Below are positions 23,034-32,527 of a DNA stretch of 64,000 nucleotides, in pieces. The notes under the pieces were generated by a model. It saw nothing but the letters and a program-made list of their open reading frames with translations. It did not search any database and had not been told where the DNA came from. This stretch comes from Maratus speciosus. Taxonomy: Eukaryota > Arthropoda > Arachnida > Araneae > Salticidae. The position numbers and the translations under genes are program-made. The stretch is taken from assembly GCA_963932465.1 (NCBI GenBank), contig OZ010800.1, positions 92,210,307-92,274,306 on the forward strand. Direction: 5' to 3'. The first letter of the stretch is position 1, and each line of letters begins with the position of its first letter.

Positions 23034-23051
23034 TGGCGACGAAAATGGGAA
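23034..23051 (+). other. Primer-binding site
   Basis: TGGCGACGAAAATGGGAA directly follows the 5' LTR. A TGGCGAC start is typical for gypsy primer-binding sites complementary to a tRNA 3' end; which tRNA cannot be told without a search. Confidence 0.6.
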
Positions 23052-23106
23052 TTTAACCCAAAGTGAAATGTTGTGAAAAAAAAAAATCGAAAGAGAAAAA
23101 GAAAAA

Positions 23107-25140
23107 GTGGCACGGAAAATGGCAGATAAAGAAATAATTTCTCTGGGACGCTTGGAAGAATATAATGCAAATGTTCCTTTGACAATTTACGTCGAGAAAA
23201 TTGATTTTTATTTCTCAGCAAACGGCATCAAGAATGATGAAATGAAAAAGAATATATTATTAAGTTCTGTGGGAACATCTACGTTTGCCATTTTACGAGA
23301 TATAACTTTTACGAATACGCTGAAAGAAATCAGCTGCGAGGAGCTTTTAAAGAAAGCAAAGGATCATTTTTCACCTCGCCCTAGTGAAATTGTGGAACGA
23401 TTTAAGTTCCAGAAACGACTAAGGAAGCAAGGAGAGAATATAGCCGAGTTCGTACGAGATTTATGTCGTTTATCCGAACATTGTAAGTTCGGGAATACGC
23501 TTAATGACCGCCTCCGTGATCAGTTGGTATTTGGGATCCAGAATGAGAAAATACAGCAAAAATTACTGGATTCTAGAGACTTAACGTTCCAAACAACGAT
23601 AGAAATAGCTGAGTCTTTCGAGAGTGCTGAGGCTGGAGTAAAATCCCTATACATTGGAGATAATACGACTGTCAATCAAGTGCGTGTTTCTAAAGGAGAG
23701 AAATCGAAAGTGGATAAGTATACTCATGCACCTAAGCCTAAAGAAGATAGATTCGCGCCTGAGAAACCGTGTTATAGATGTTCTAAAAATCATAATGCGA
23801 AATTCTGCCCTTTTAAATCGGCAGAATGTCATTTTTGCCATCGATTAGGTCATCTTAAAGTTTGTTGCAGAAATCGAAAATTTGGAATGAAAAGTGAGAA
23901 ACCTTTTAAGAACAGAAAAATTAAAACTGTTCAGGAAGAATACTGTTTAAATTTTACGAACGACAATTCCAATAATCTGTCGTGGGTAAAATCTGTTAAA
24001 ATAAATGGTGTAAATATACAATTTGAAATTGATAGCGGTGCGACTCATACGATCGTAAGTAAAAGTGTTGCTCATAAATTGTTCTCAGGTAAGCTGCCTT
24101 TAATTAAATCTAATATTAAGCTACAAACTTATACTAAAGATTCCTTAACTGTTTTGGGGGAATTAAAAGTAAATGCTGTTGTTAATGAACATTGTATACC
24201 TGATTTAAGAATGTTAGTTATTAAAGAGGAGGGTCCGAGTCTAATCGGAAAAACTTGGTTAAAAGCATCAAAATTATTTTGGCCTAATATAAATATGATT
24301 AAAAGCATTTCAAAAGATGATTTAATTAGAAATTTTCCTAATGTTTTTGCTGACGGGATCGGAACAATCAAGGGTCCTCCTGCGTCAATAAAATTGAAAA
24401 AAGATGCAAAACCAGTTTTTCTTGAGTCTCGACCTGTTCCTTTTGCTTTAAGGAAAGCTACTGATGTTGAATTGGAACGATTAACTAATGAGGGTATTTT
24501 AAAACCTGTTGATCATTCAGAATGGGCTAGTCCTATAGTAATTGTTCCTAAGCCTAATGGTTCTGTTAGAATATGTGGTGATTATAGAGCAACAGTTAAT
24601 TCTAATACTGAAAATGACAATTATCCGCTTCCTAGAATGGAAGAATTATTTTCTAAATTATCAGGTGGTAATTTTTTTACTGTTTTTGATTTAAAAGATG
24701 CATATTTACAACAACCTGTAGATATCGAAAGTATTAAGATTTTGACTATAAATACACATAAAGGTTTGTTTAATGTGTTACGATTAGCATATGGGGTAAA
24801 ATGTGCTCCTGGTATGTTCCAAAGAAAAATTGAACATATTTAAAAAATTTTTTAATATGTTGGTGTATTTTTAGATGACGTTATTATTTTTGCTAGTAAT
24901 GAATCAGAACATTCTGAAAGAGTTGAAAGTGTTCTGAAATGCTTTTCCGAGCATGGTATAAGATTAAATAAGGAAAAATTAAAATTTATGGTTTCGGAAG
25001 TTTCTTATTTAGGTCATAAAATTTCTCAGGAAGGAATTAGACCTATTCCAGAAAAAGTTAATGCTATTTTGAATGCTCCTATTCCAAATAATGTGTCACA
25101 ATTGCGCTCATTTTTAGGCTTAATTTCTTATTATAGAAGT
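23107..25140 (+). pseudogene. gag-pol: Gag-protease-reverse transcriptase polyprotein of Ty3/gypsy, disrupted
   Basis: One frame starts at ATG 23107 (a second in-frame ATG at 23119). Gag occupies about residues 1-215. Two CCHC-type zinc knuckles, CYRCSKNHNAKFC and CHFCHRLGHLKVC, lie at about 222-255. The aspartic protease active site DSGATHT is at about 309, in a FEIDSGATHTIVS context. RT begins at about 440 (SRPVPFALR), with SPIVIVPKPNG, RICGDYRATVN at about 487 and TVFDLKDAY at about 527. Two in-frame TAA codons at 24841 and 24853 interrupt it. The same frame then continues with the RT catalytic box FLDD at about 24875 and YLGHKISQEGI, and ends abruptly after FLGLISYYRS at 25140, where the foreign segment starts. 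RNase H is missing. FLDD in place of the usual Y/F-x-DD is within family variation. Confidence 0.93.
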
Positions 25141-26004
25141 CAAGTCAACGCAGGTGCTTAAGGAGTACTTACAGTGGGTCGCAACCCCTGTTTAACCTCC
25201 ATCGAAAGTGCAAAAAAACATAACGTTACGATTAAATAAAGCATGAATAAAAACTAATAATTTGGAAACTCTAGTGGAGCAAACGACGGAAACTTGTTCC
25301 ATCGCTGCATTCTAGAGTTGGGAGCACCAGGGTTAAATATAACCCGCAGTGACGCAATGATTTTCTCAATTTCAGAAAATCATCACTTCGTTGACAGACT
25401 GAGTGGTCGAAGGAGGGAAAAGCAGACATCGGGGGGTACCAACAGGCCCAGAATAAGTCCCAGAGATATGAAACCTTCAAAAAAAAAGGCCCCAAAGGGC
25501 CACATATTGAAATTTTTAGAAGTCTAGTAAAGATTTTACTCTCTTCGCAGCAGCTTCCCTGACAGCCTAGTGTTCACCATATCTGCGGTTCAAAACGCTA
25601 CTAGCACCAATGGTTTAGCCTTGAAAAAGGCTTGGATTTAGATCCCCGCATCTACGATTCACATTTCGACTGCCAGCTCGGCTGAAGTTCAGAGAGTGAG
25701 AGAGAAAGCGAAACTCCTACCTGCTATATATGCAGGGGGTGGAGCTAGAACTGTGACGTATCGTCAAAGAGGGAGGAGTATAGTTGGTTAGTTGGAGCGC
25801 ATGCCACCGTGAGGAAAGGTGGGCAAACTGCTCTATTTACTAAACAAGAAATCGAAACCAATACCGTAAAAGCCAGAATAGTTAGTAAAAAAGGGTTAGT
25901 TTGGATTGCAGACAGTCAATTTACGTTACATGAGAATGAAACTAAATGACGTTAAGTTATGCATTAAAATATGGAAATATTTATTAAAAATAAATAATTT
26001 ATAA

Positions 26005-26007
<3 letters not shown>
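25141..26007. other. Unassigned ~870-bp segment inserted in gypsy pol
   Basis: It replaces the expected RT/RNase H sequence. It is less AT-rich than the surroundings and contains AATAAA at about 25235. From about 25812 there is a frame of roughly 45 codons (RKGGQTALFTKQEIE, then KKGLVWIADSQFTLHE) ending in TGA at 25947, which looks like the tail of a real protein. I do not recognise it. Candidates are a fragment of another LTR retroelement or DNA carried in by the LINE. The shorter frames at 25294-25527 (plus) and 25271-25495 (minus) are not supported. Confidence 0.5.

Positions 26008-26042
<35 letters not shown>
26008..26042 (-). repeat. LINE poly(A) tail (T35 on plus strand)
   Basis: A 35-nt homopolymer immediately 3' (minus-strand sense) of the LINE 3' UTR. 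Its length is compatible with a recent insertion. Confidence 0.9.
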
Positions 26043-26043
<1 letters not shown>

Positions 26044-26203
26044 TATATATACAAAAGGTAGTAAAATGCTCACAATCGCGCTGAAGTGAATATTCAGAGT
26101 ATTGCAACGACCGGGGTGCCAATCTAGGTGAACAATTTGTTCGACCTAGGGGAGAATGAATTTGGAGTGAGAATTCCGAGTTATAACTCAGAGATGGGAT
26201 GAG

Positions 26204-28999
26204 TTATGTGACACCCGAGGGGTTTCTCCGTGATGTTTTTGAGCACGGGATGAAATCGTCATCCCGTTGGAGAATAGCAAGGGGCCTCTTCTGGCCCCTG
26301 CCCACCCTGGCATCGTACCGTTGAATGGCATCTAACTCGGAATTCTGCACTAGCGGGACAGAGTTATGAAAATTTCTCGTGAGTTTTTTAATTTCGGCAA
26401 AAATTGGCCGAATATTTAAATCTTTATGAATCTGGTCGTTACGAACATAGCGAGTCGCACAAGTAAACTTACGCAATTGCTTATTTTGGAAGACTTGAAT
26501 TCTTTCAAGATGAGTTTTGCTGGCACATCCGAAAATGACCGACCCGTAGGTTATAATGGGTCTGATCATCGATTTGTATAATAACAGCTTATTTTTGGTA
26601 GACAGGCGGCTGTTCCAAGCTAAAAGTGAGTTGAGGGCTTTCACGGCGCGTTCGGCTTTTTCCAATATTTCGGAAATATTCCTGCTCCATGATAATTTTG
26701 AATCTAGGTAAAGTCCCAGGTATTTATATTCTGTTTGCCAGGGAATTGGCTCATTATTTAATTTAAGATTAATGGATGGGGTGAATTTTTTGAAGGTAAA
26801 AAGAATGGCAGCACTTTTTCTAGGATTGACTTTGATTCGCCACTTTTTCAACCAATAGGAATATTCGTCGAGGTAGTTTTGGAGTGTTTCGATCACTTTG
26901 TGTGGGTTGTTGTCTGAGAAAATAACGGCAGTGTCGTCAGCGAATTTCGCTAATTTTACACCAGGCTTGCGGGGAATATCGTTGACATAGATATTATAAA
27001 GAGTAGGAGAGCTGAGTGCCCCTTGGGGCGTAGAACTTAAGATAGGATGGGGGTTAGAAAGAGAGTTACCCACCCTAACGATGAAGGATCTGATATTAAG
27101 ATAGTCGGCGTAAGTTTTAATAAGTTGTGCAGGGGCGCCATCCCTTATCATTTTATAAATTAGGGCAACGTGCCAAACTTTATCAAAAGCTTTTTGAACA
27201 TCTAAAAATACAATTCCCGTCACTCCGCCCCTGCCAAGGCCGGCATGAATGAGTTCTGTAACCCGCCACAGCTGATGCTGCGTGTAATGACCTGCTCTGA
27301 AACCGAACTGTTCCGGTATAAACAGGTCATGCGAATTATAGAATTCTTTCAGGCGATTGACGAGTACATGTTCATAAACTTTAGAAAGACATGAAAGTAG
27401 TGAAATAGGCCGATAGCTTTCGGGAGCGTGTAAATCCTCACCGCGTTTCGGCAGTGGAACAACAATTGCCCTTTTCCAGCTATCGGGGAAAATATTTAAT
27501 GAAAGCATGCTATTAATGAGAATTACAAGATAGAAAATAAAGTTTAAGGGTAAATTCTTAAGCATTTTAGTAGAGATATTGTCTTCCCCTGGAGATTTAT
27601 TTTTTTTCAAGCCTGAAATGTAGTTTTGGATCTCTGAGGGAGTAGTGGGTGAGAGCGTGTTTGGTGTCTCCCTCTGGAGGTAGTTATTGACAATAGAGTT
27701 TAAGGTGTTCGCAGTCCTAGGAAAAAAGATGTCTTCGTGAGGTGTGAATTGTTTCCTAAGACTTTGTGCGATAGCTTCAGATTTTTCTGAGTTTGTGATT
27801 GCCGTACCATTAGGGCCATTAATGGCCGGAATGTGTGTTCGTGTCCTACGAATTTGGGAAGCAGCCTTCCAAATTGTGTTATCTTGTGTTGTGAGGGATT
27901 CAACGTACTCGTTGAATTGTGATCTACTAAACTCCTGAATAGCAGCTCTAACTCTTCTATTAATACGATTAAATCTAGTTTTAAGTATGGATAACCTATT
28001 CGCCTGCCATTCCCTGCGAGCACGATTTCTGTCTCTGATCATTTCCCTGATGTTTTGCGGTAAACAGTACATGTCAGGTGTTCTAGTCTTAGGTTGAGAG
28101 CAGCTCTGATAAGCTTCTCTCATGGAGTCTCCAAGCATACTGACAGCAAGCTCTGCTTCGCGTTTCGACTCCGGTATGATGGGCGGGGTTTCCTTGTGCG
28201 CAAGCGCACAGGTATAATCCTGCCAGTTAGTTGTCAGAGCTTGTGATGTTGACAGGCTGTATGACTGTACTGAATATCGCAAAACCACCGGTAAATGATC
28301 AGAGGATAAATCGTTCACCGTTTGAATGGTGAAGGGATAAGGGAAATTGCGGGTGATTGCAATATCAAGATAATTATTACTTCTAGGGAAGGTGGGCTCT
28401 GGGGGGGCGATAGTTTGCCCGAAATTTTGATCCACCCACCTTCGGATGATTTTGCCGGAACTATTAGTTAGTCGGCTATTCCATGAGGGATGATGGGCAT
28501 TTAAGTCACCCGCAATAATAAAATTTGGAAAATTATTAGTGAGACGGGAAAGATCTTGCTCCAGCAGGCGTCTGTTGGTTCCTATCCTGGGAGAAATATA
28601 AAGAGCTGCTAAAAGTAATTTTGGAATATTGGGGAATTCTAAAATCACAGAGGTATTTTCAACATAATTTAGCTGTGGGACGTTAATGAGAGTTGCGTTG
28701 AAACCCCTTTTAACGTAAATAGCAGTGCCGCCACCTAATCTTTGATTGCCACTACGAGGCCTGTATACATTGAAATTCTCGTAGTTTGCAATCTTAACTT
28801 CTTGTCCCTGGTCTAAATGGGTCTCATTGACCAAGACGATGTCTAAGCTGTTATTATAAACAAAATCTCTAAATTCTCTTGTTTTGGAACGAAGTCCGTT
28901 CGCATTCCAAAAGCAAACGGAGAAAGAGTTCAAATTCCTGTTAGGAGGGAACATGGCGGAAAAATAAGAGGTCAGAATTTGGGGTTTCAAGGTCGACAC
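26204..28999 (-). CDS. LINE ORF2: APE endonuclease and reverse transcriptase
   Basis: 931 codons open. An in-frame TAG lies immediately upstream of a GTG at 28999; the first ATG is at 28954 (MFPPNRNL), which is the likelier start unless reinitiation uses a non-ATG codon. The endonuclease domain, about residues 25-245, shows FWNANGL, LVNETHL, IAGDLNAHHPSW near 165 and SSDHLPVV near 233, so the catalytic Asn, Glu, Asp and His positions are all present. RT, about residues 450-720, shows SYRPISLLSCLSKVYE, FGFRAGHYT, FLDVQKAFDKVW, STPQGALSSP and the catalytic KFADDTAV near 685. A C-terminal region with LRKFTCATRYVRN follows, as in jockey-type ORF2. It nicks target DNA and primes cDNA synthesis. 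It is intact, so possibly functional. Confidence 0.95.
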   Translation of the reverse strand: MSTLKPQILTSYFSAMFPPNRNLNSFSVCFWNANGLRSKTREFRDFVYNNSLDIVLVNETHLDQGQEVKIANYENFNVYRPRSGNQRLGGGTAIYVKRGFNATLINVPQLNYVENTSVILEFPNIPKLLLAALYISPRIGTNRRLLEQDLSRLTNNFPNFIIAGDLNAHHPSWNSRLTNSSGKIIRRWVDQNFGQTIAPPEPTFPRSNNYLDIAITRNFPYPFTIQTVNDLSSDHLPVVLRYSVQSYSLSTSQALTTNWQDYTCALAHKETPPIIPESKREAELAVSMLGDSMREAYQSCSQPKTRTPDMYCLPQNIREMIRDRNRARREWQANRLSILKTRFNRINRRVRAAIQEFSRSQFNEYVESLTTQDNTIWKAASQIRRTRTHIPAINGPNGTAITNSEKSEAIAQSLRKQFTPHEDIFFPRTANTLNSIVNNYLQRETPNTLSPTTPSEIQNYISGLKKNKSPGEDNISTKMLKNLPLNFIFYLVILINSMLSLNIFPDSWKRAIVVPLPKRGEDLHAPESYRPISLLSCLSKVYEHVLVNRLKEFYNSHDLFIPEQFGFRAGHYTQHQLWRVTELIHAGLGRGGVTGIVFLDVQKAFDKVWHVALIYKMIRDGAPAQLIKTYADYLNIRSFIVRVGNSLSNPHPILSSTPQGALSSPTLYNIYVNDIPRKPGVKLAKFADDTAVIFSDNNPHKVIETLQNYLDEYSYWLKKWRIKVNPRKSAAILFTFKKFTPSINLKLNNEPIPWQTEYKYLGLYLDSKLSWSRNISEILEKAERAVKALNSLLAWNSRLSTKNKLLLYKSMIRPIITYGSVIFGCASKTHLERIQVFQNKQLRKFTCATRYVRNDQIHKDLNIRPIFAEIKKLTRNFHNSVPLVQNSELDAIQRYDARVGRGQKRPLAILQRDDDFIPCSKTSRRNPSGVT

Positions 29000-29009
29000 C
29001 TAGGTGTCG
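28994..29009. promoter_or_regulatory. 16-bp perfect palindrome at the ORF1/ORF2 junction
   Basis: CGACACCTAGGTGTCG is its own reverse complement. It sits between the ORF1 stop (TAA, 29014-29016) and the first ATG of ORF2 (28952-28954), and includes the in-frame TAG before ORF2. In the RNA it would form an 8-bp-scale hairpin. A role in termination-reinitiation between the two ORFs is conceivable but is inference. Confidence 0.6.
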
Positions 29010-29013
29010 CCAC

Positions 29014-30711
29014 TTAGCTAGTCTTGATGTTTGCACATACAAGAATATTACGGTATAATATTGTGATTCGGTCAACTTCCGTTTGAGCTGAACGGAGTGC
29101 CGGTAAAGCTTTTTCTAAAGCTTTAAGAACAATTAAGGGTGAATAATTTTTTTCAAATGCTAATATTAGGTTTATAAAGTCGGTGGCCGAATCTGCACAA
29201 TTTTGGCTGGGGACCGACGGATTTTGAGGTGGTTTCGGAATATGGGGAGCGTCGCTATGTCCGCTAGCAATGCCCGCATAAGATTGGGCTGGTTGAGCCA
29301 TTTTACTATTAAAAGCTTTAGGTTGGCTATACGCTGGGGTTTTTTTAACGGGATATTTATTGTTGTTTTTTTTATTAGGGATTTTCTGTTTTTTTTCACT
29401 GGGCTTCGGAAATCGAGGGCAATTTCTGAAGTTTGCTGGATGGGATCCATCGCAATGAATACAGCGACAGGGCTTGTCGAATGGTTTATTGCAGTCTCTT
29501 GTTAAATGTCTCTCTGCACATTTAAGACAGTTGGGAGGGAGATTGCACGCGGAGGCGCTGTGAAAAAAGCCCTGACAATTGTGACATTGCGCTGGGCCCT
29601 TTTTACCTTTGTAAACTTCGAAATTGACCTTAGTTCCGAAAAATTCAGTTACTTCGAAAATATTGTCAATAGGCTGGTCTTGTAATTTTGGGATACTAAC
29701 TAAGAAGAGGGGCATGTACTTTTTGTTGGTAACAGTACCCCTATAGAGTTGAGTTACAGTTATGTTATTGAAGCCTTCTATCTCAACCGCGGTTTTGACA
29801 AGGTCGATATTAGTATTTAATGGGAGGCCTCTTAGAACAACTTTAACGGGTTTTTCCTCGTCAAGGAGGAAGGATTTGAACTGTATTTTCGAATCCCGAA
29901 AAAATCTTTGTATGGTTCTGTAATCTTCTGTGGATTGAACGTTAATTTTCAAATATCTTCCTTTCATTTCAGACAGGAAGCTGGGGACTAAATTCCTAAC
30001 CTGGGATAACAGCGTATGCCAACCCGGTGGAGGAATAATAAAAAAGGGAGGAATTTTAGGTTTTTTGGGGGTTTTTTCTGTTTCCATAACTGAGGAATCG
30101 TCCATTTTTTCCCCTTCCTCATCTGAATTGTTAGATTTAGTTTTTTTGTTCGATTTTTTGGGATGGTGGACTGTCTGCCAATCCGAATTTACCTCGCCGT
30201 TAGCAGGCTCCGCCTCAAACGGTCTCTTCATCTGCGTGGGACTTAGGTTCATATCTGCGCTAACAGATGGAGCCACATCCTCGCTCGATGAAGCATTTGC
30301 GGCCGTTATCGGCTGATCCTGAATGATTTTAGGTGGAGAATATATCTCCGAGCAATGAACAGCTGAAATACCTGTCACTTGTTCAGCTAGGACCAGGAAT
30401 GAGTTGACGTTCATCCTTTCCTTCACCAGTTGTTGGAGTTTGGTAGCAGCAGATGGGTCATCATCTTTGTGCGTCTTATGATGTTTGAGTATACGACAGT
30501 CTAGTTCGGTAAGCCGAAAACGTGACTTAATCACCCTTTCGTGAGCCTCATATTCCGAGAGCTTACTTAAATCTAAGTCTGGATATAGGTGATGAATAAT
30601 TGGTTGGTTTTCTCTGACAACAGCGGCTTTTCTTGCCGGTAGAGAAGTAGCAGGCAGGGAGAGATCTCCCGCAAGGCCAGGCGAAATATTCGCCGGCTGA
30701 TGCGTTTGCAT
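29014..30711 (-). CDS. LINE ORF1: gag-like RNA-binding protein
   Basis: 565 residues, starting MQTHQPANIS. The N-terminal half is low-complexity and basic (KKSNKKTKSNNSDEEGEKMDD, about residues 185-210). A PRE_C2HC-type domain follows at about 290-370 (VKVVLRGLPLNTNIDLVK, VTNKKYMPLFLVSIPK). Three CCHC-like zinc knuckles lie at about 375-435 (CHNCQGFFHSASAC, CLKCAERHLTRDC, CIHCDGSHPANFRNC). This arrangement is typical of ORF1 proteins of arthropod jockey-type LINEs, which coat the LINE RNA and bring it to chromatin. The frame is intact and ends TAA 13 nt before the GTG that opens ORF2. The likely start is the first ATG after the short leader. Confidence 0.93.
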   Translation of the reverse strand: MQTHQPANISPGLAGDLSLPATSLPARKAAVVRENQPIIHHLYPDLDLSKLSEYEAHERVIKSRFRLTELDCRILKHHKTHKDDDPSAATKLQQLVKERMNVNSFLVLAEQVTGISAVHCSEIYSPPKIIQDQPITAANASSSEDVAPSVSADMNLSPTQMKRPFEAEPANGEVNSDWQTVHHPKKSNKKTKSNNSDEEGEKMDDSSVMETEKTPKKPKIPPFFIIPPPGWHTLLSQVRNLVPSFLSEMKGRYLKINVQSTEDYRTIQRFFRDSKIQFKSFLLDEEKPVKVVLRGLPLNTNIDLVKTAVEIEGFNNITVTQLYRGTVTNKKYMPLFLVSIPKLQDQPIDNIFEVTEFFGTKVNFEVYKGKKGPAQCHNCQGFFHSASACNLPPNCLKCAERHLTRDCNKPFDKPCRCIHCDGSHPANFRNCPRFPKPSEKKQKIPNKKNNNKYPVKKTPAYSQPKAFNSKMAQPAQSYAGIASGHSDAPHIPKPPQNPSVPSQNCADSATDFINLILAFEKNYSPLIVLKALEKALPALRSAQTEVDRITILYRNILVCANIKTS

Positions 30712-30768
30712 AGCAAAAAAAAGATTAGACTACTGGAAGGCGGGAAAAACACGTCCTTCTCCCTCAGT

Positions 30769-30850
30769 AGCTAGCAATCAACTCATCAAGAATGAAAAAG
30801 CCAAGAATCTCAAGAATGAATCTCGGGAATGATCTCAAGAATCTCGGGAT
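30769..30850. other. Junction of LINE 5' end and gypsy integrase
   Basis: About 80 bp containing repeated AATCTCAAGAAT / AATCTCGGGAAT phrases, unlike both the LINE leader and gypsy pol. The repetitiveness suggests filler or slippage at an insertion or deletion breakpoint. Confidence 0.5.
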
Positions 30851-31993
30851 TGTAATAGATGTCAGATGTTTGCGAGGGATTGTCCCAAAATGGAACCCAT
30901 GAAATGGAAATCTGAACTGCCCTGGGAAAGTATCCATATAGATCATGCCGATCCTTTTGAAGGTAAAATGTTATTAATAGTAGTCGATTCTTATACTAAA
31001 TGGTTGGAGGTAGAAGTAGTACCCGGGTCTGATAGTAAAACTACAATTAAGGTATTAAGGAGAATTTTTGCCACATTTGGATTACCTGTTGAATTGGTCA
31101 GTGATAATGGTCCCGCGTTTACAAGTGATGAATTTGAGGAATTTCTTAAAAATAATGGAATTAAGCATACGCCTGTTCAACCTTATCATCCATCTCCGAA
31201 TGGACAAGCGGAAAGGTATGTGCAAACTGTGAAAAATTGCCTTAAAAAGCTAGATAAAAGTGACATATCATTGTCAATTTCACGATTTTTGTTAGAGAAT
31301 CATTCCACTCCTCATTCGGTGACTGGTAAAACTCCTGCTGAATTAATGTTTGGAAGGCCAGTTCGAACAGCCCTTCACTTGGTATTACCATCAAAACCTA
31401 AAATACAGCAACCCCTTCACAAATATAAGCTTCATGATTTAGTTTTTGTTAAAAATTTTGGAAAAGGGGAGAAATGGGTAAAAGGAAAAATTATGAAATT
31501 ATTGGGGAGTAGATGGGTTTTAGTAAATAGATATGATGGAGTAATGTGTAAACGTCACGTTGACCAGTTGAGACGTAATAAAGAGATAAGTTATGAAATA
31601 CCAGAGAGAGATATAGAGATAAATCGAAATGATAAACTAATGTCAGACAAAGTTGAAAATATGGGACATAGTGGTAAAAATTACAGTAATTATGATAGGT
31701 ATGAAAGGGTTAACCAAAACCGTTTTTCGAGAATTAATGGAAAAATAAAAGAACAGCTTAATAATGATCATACTATAGAACCAAGCCAATCTCAGCCTTC
31801 GCGTGATATGGTGGCAGGTACAGTTGTAAGTAATAAAAATGATTTTACGACAGATAAAACTCTAAAAGACAATTTGACTAAAAACAATGAAGAGGACTGT
31901 CAGAAAAGTGCTCCAGTTCGAAGAAGTCATAGAACAAGATTGCCGGTAGTTCGTTTGAACTATGAGGGGAGGGTTGTCATATCTCAAAACTAG
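30851..31993 (+). pseudogene. Gypsy integrase, N-terminally truncated
   Basis: Open from TGT at 30851 (CNRCQMFARDCPK, the CxxC half of the HHCC zinc finger; the HH half is missing), with the first ATG at 30866. The integrase core has Asp in IHIDHADPF (residue ~26 from that ATG), Asp in VSDNGPAF (~80) and Glu in NGQAERYVQ (~116), 36 residues after the second Asp, the D,D(35)E pattern of retroviral-type integrases. A C-terminal domain with PVRTALHLVLP, LHDLVFVKNFG and WVKGKI follows, then a basic, low-complexity tail (RRSHRTRLPVVRLNY) that runs 19 nt into the 3' LTR. The core looks catalytically complete, but without the zinc finger and upstream pol it is a fragment. Confidence 0.93.
31962..31974 (+). 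other. Polypurine tract
   Basis: The purine-rich ATGAGGGGAGGGT lies directly before the 3' LTR and overlaps the end of the integrase frame. This is the expected plus-strand primer site and supports the LTR start at TGTCATAT. Confidence 0.7.
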
Positions 31994-32218
31994 TTGAGAT
32001 CTGTATTAATAGATGGCAGCACTACACAATCTGAAATTGTAAGGCTTTTCACGTAGCCGAAATATTTCTGCGCAGTTGTAAAATGTGACTTGTTCTGAGA
32101 GCTGCACTTAGCAGCTGCTGTATATAATGTATATAATAAACTATAAGTAATATTATATTTATGAATTCTTCCTTAGTTAAGAGTATTATTTATAATAAGG
32201 AGATCGGCGTTATAAAAG
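31975..32218 (+). repeat. 3' LTR
   Basis: 244 bp, same length as the 5' LTR with about 8 substitutions by eye (about 97 percent identical). It ends CGTTATAAAAG and is followed directly by the 22-bp repeat of the left flank. Confidence 0.95.
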
Positions 32219-32240
32219 ATTTATCATTTGATTTATGATT
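32219..32240 (+). repeat. 22-bp direct repeat, right flank of the gypsy element
   Basis: Exact copy of 22767-22788. It abuts the last base assigned to the 3' LTR. Confidence 0.85.
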
Positions 32241-32527
32241 TACCATCATCGGTATAGTATTTATACCATTTACTGTTAAATGCAAACTGATAATTGCATC
32301 TACGATCTTTTAATAAATATTTGCTTTTATAATATAAGGGTATAAAATAATTTATTTATTTATAAGTCACTATTTTATTAAATTCTGGGGGGCATAATAA
32401 CAGTATTGTTGAAAAAGAATTATTTTCCCCGGGAGTCATATGTAAAAAATGATATACGTAATCATCATCTGAGGTAATGAATTACGTTCCAGCAAAAGTA
32501 ATTTCTTTATTAATTTTTGGATTTTTA
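32241..32527. other. AT-rich spacer
   Basis: Nothing recognised between the gypsy right flank and the composite repeat. Confidence 0.5.

Larger units (their letters stand above)
26008..30768 (-). mobile_element. Jockey-type non-LTR retrotransposon (LINE), apparently intact
   Basis: Minus strand, nested within the gypsy element. A 35-nt T run at 26008-26042 is the poly(A) tail on the minus strand. Upstream of it lie a short 3' UTR (26043-26203), ORF2 (26204-28999), ORF1 (29014-30711) and a short 5' leader to about 30768. Neither ORF contains a stop or frameshift. ORF order, the gag-like ORF1 with zinc knuckles, the APE-type endonuclease plus RT in ORF2 and the absence of RNase H fit the jockey clade. 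Clear target-site duplications were not found on either side, so the exact 5' end, and whether the insertion came with a rearrangement, remain open. Confidence 0.93.
22790..32218 (+). mobile_element. Ty3/gypsy LTR retrotransposon, broken, with nested insertion
   Basis: Two 244-bp LTRs enclose a gag-protease-RT frame (23107-25140) and an integrase-C-terminal frame (30851-31993), all on the plus strand. Between them the remainder of RT, RNase H and the start of integrase are absent, and 25141-30850 is occupied by foreign DNA: an unassigned segment and an opposite-strand LINE. The order gag, PR, RT, IN is that of Ty3/gypsy, and the gag-pol single frame resembles Mag-like lineages (tentative). 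The LTRs differ at about 8 positions by eye, so the insertion is neither brand new nor ancient. The element cannot replicate on its own. Confidence 0.95.

Noticed and set aside
23647..24371. Antisense frames within gag-pol
   Set aside because: Shadows of the gypsy coding frame without any independent support.
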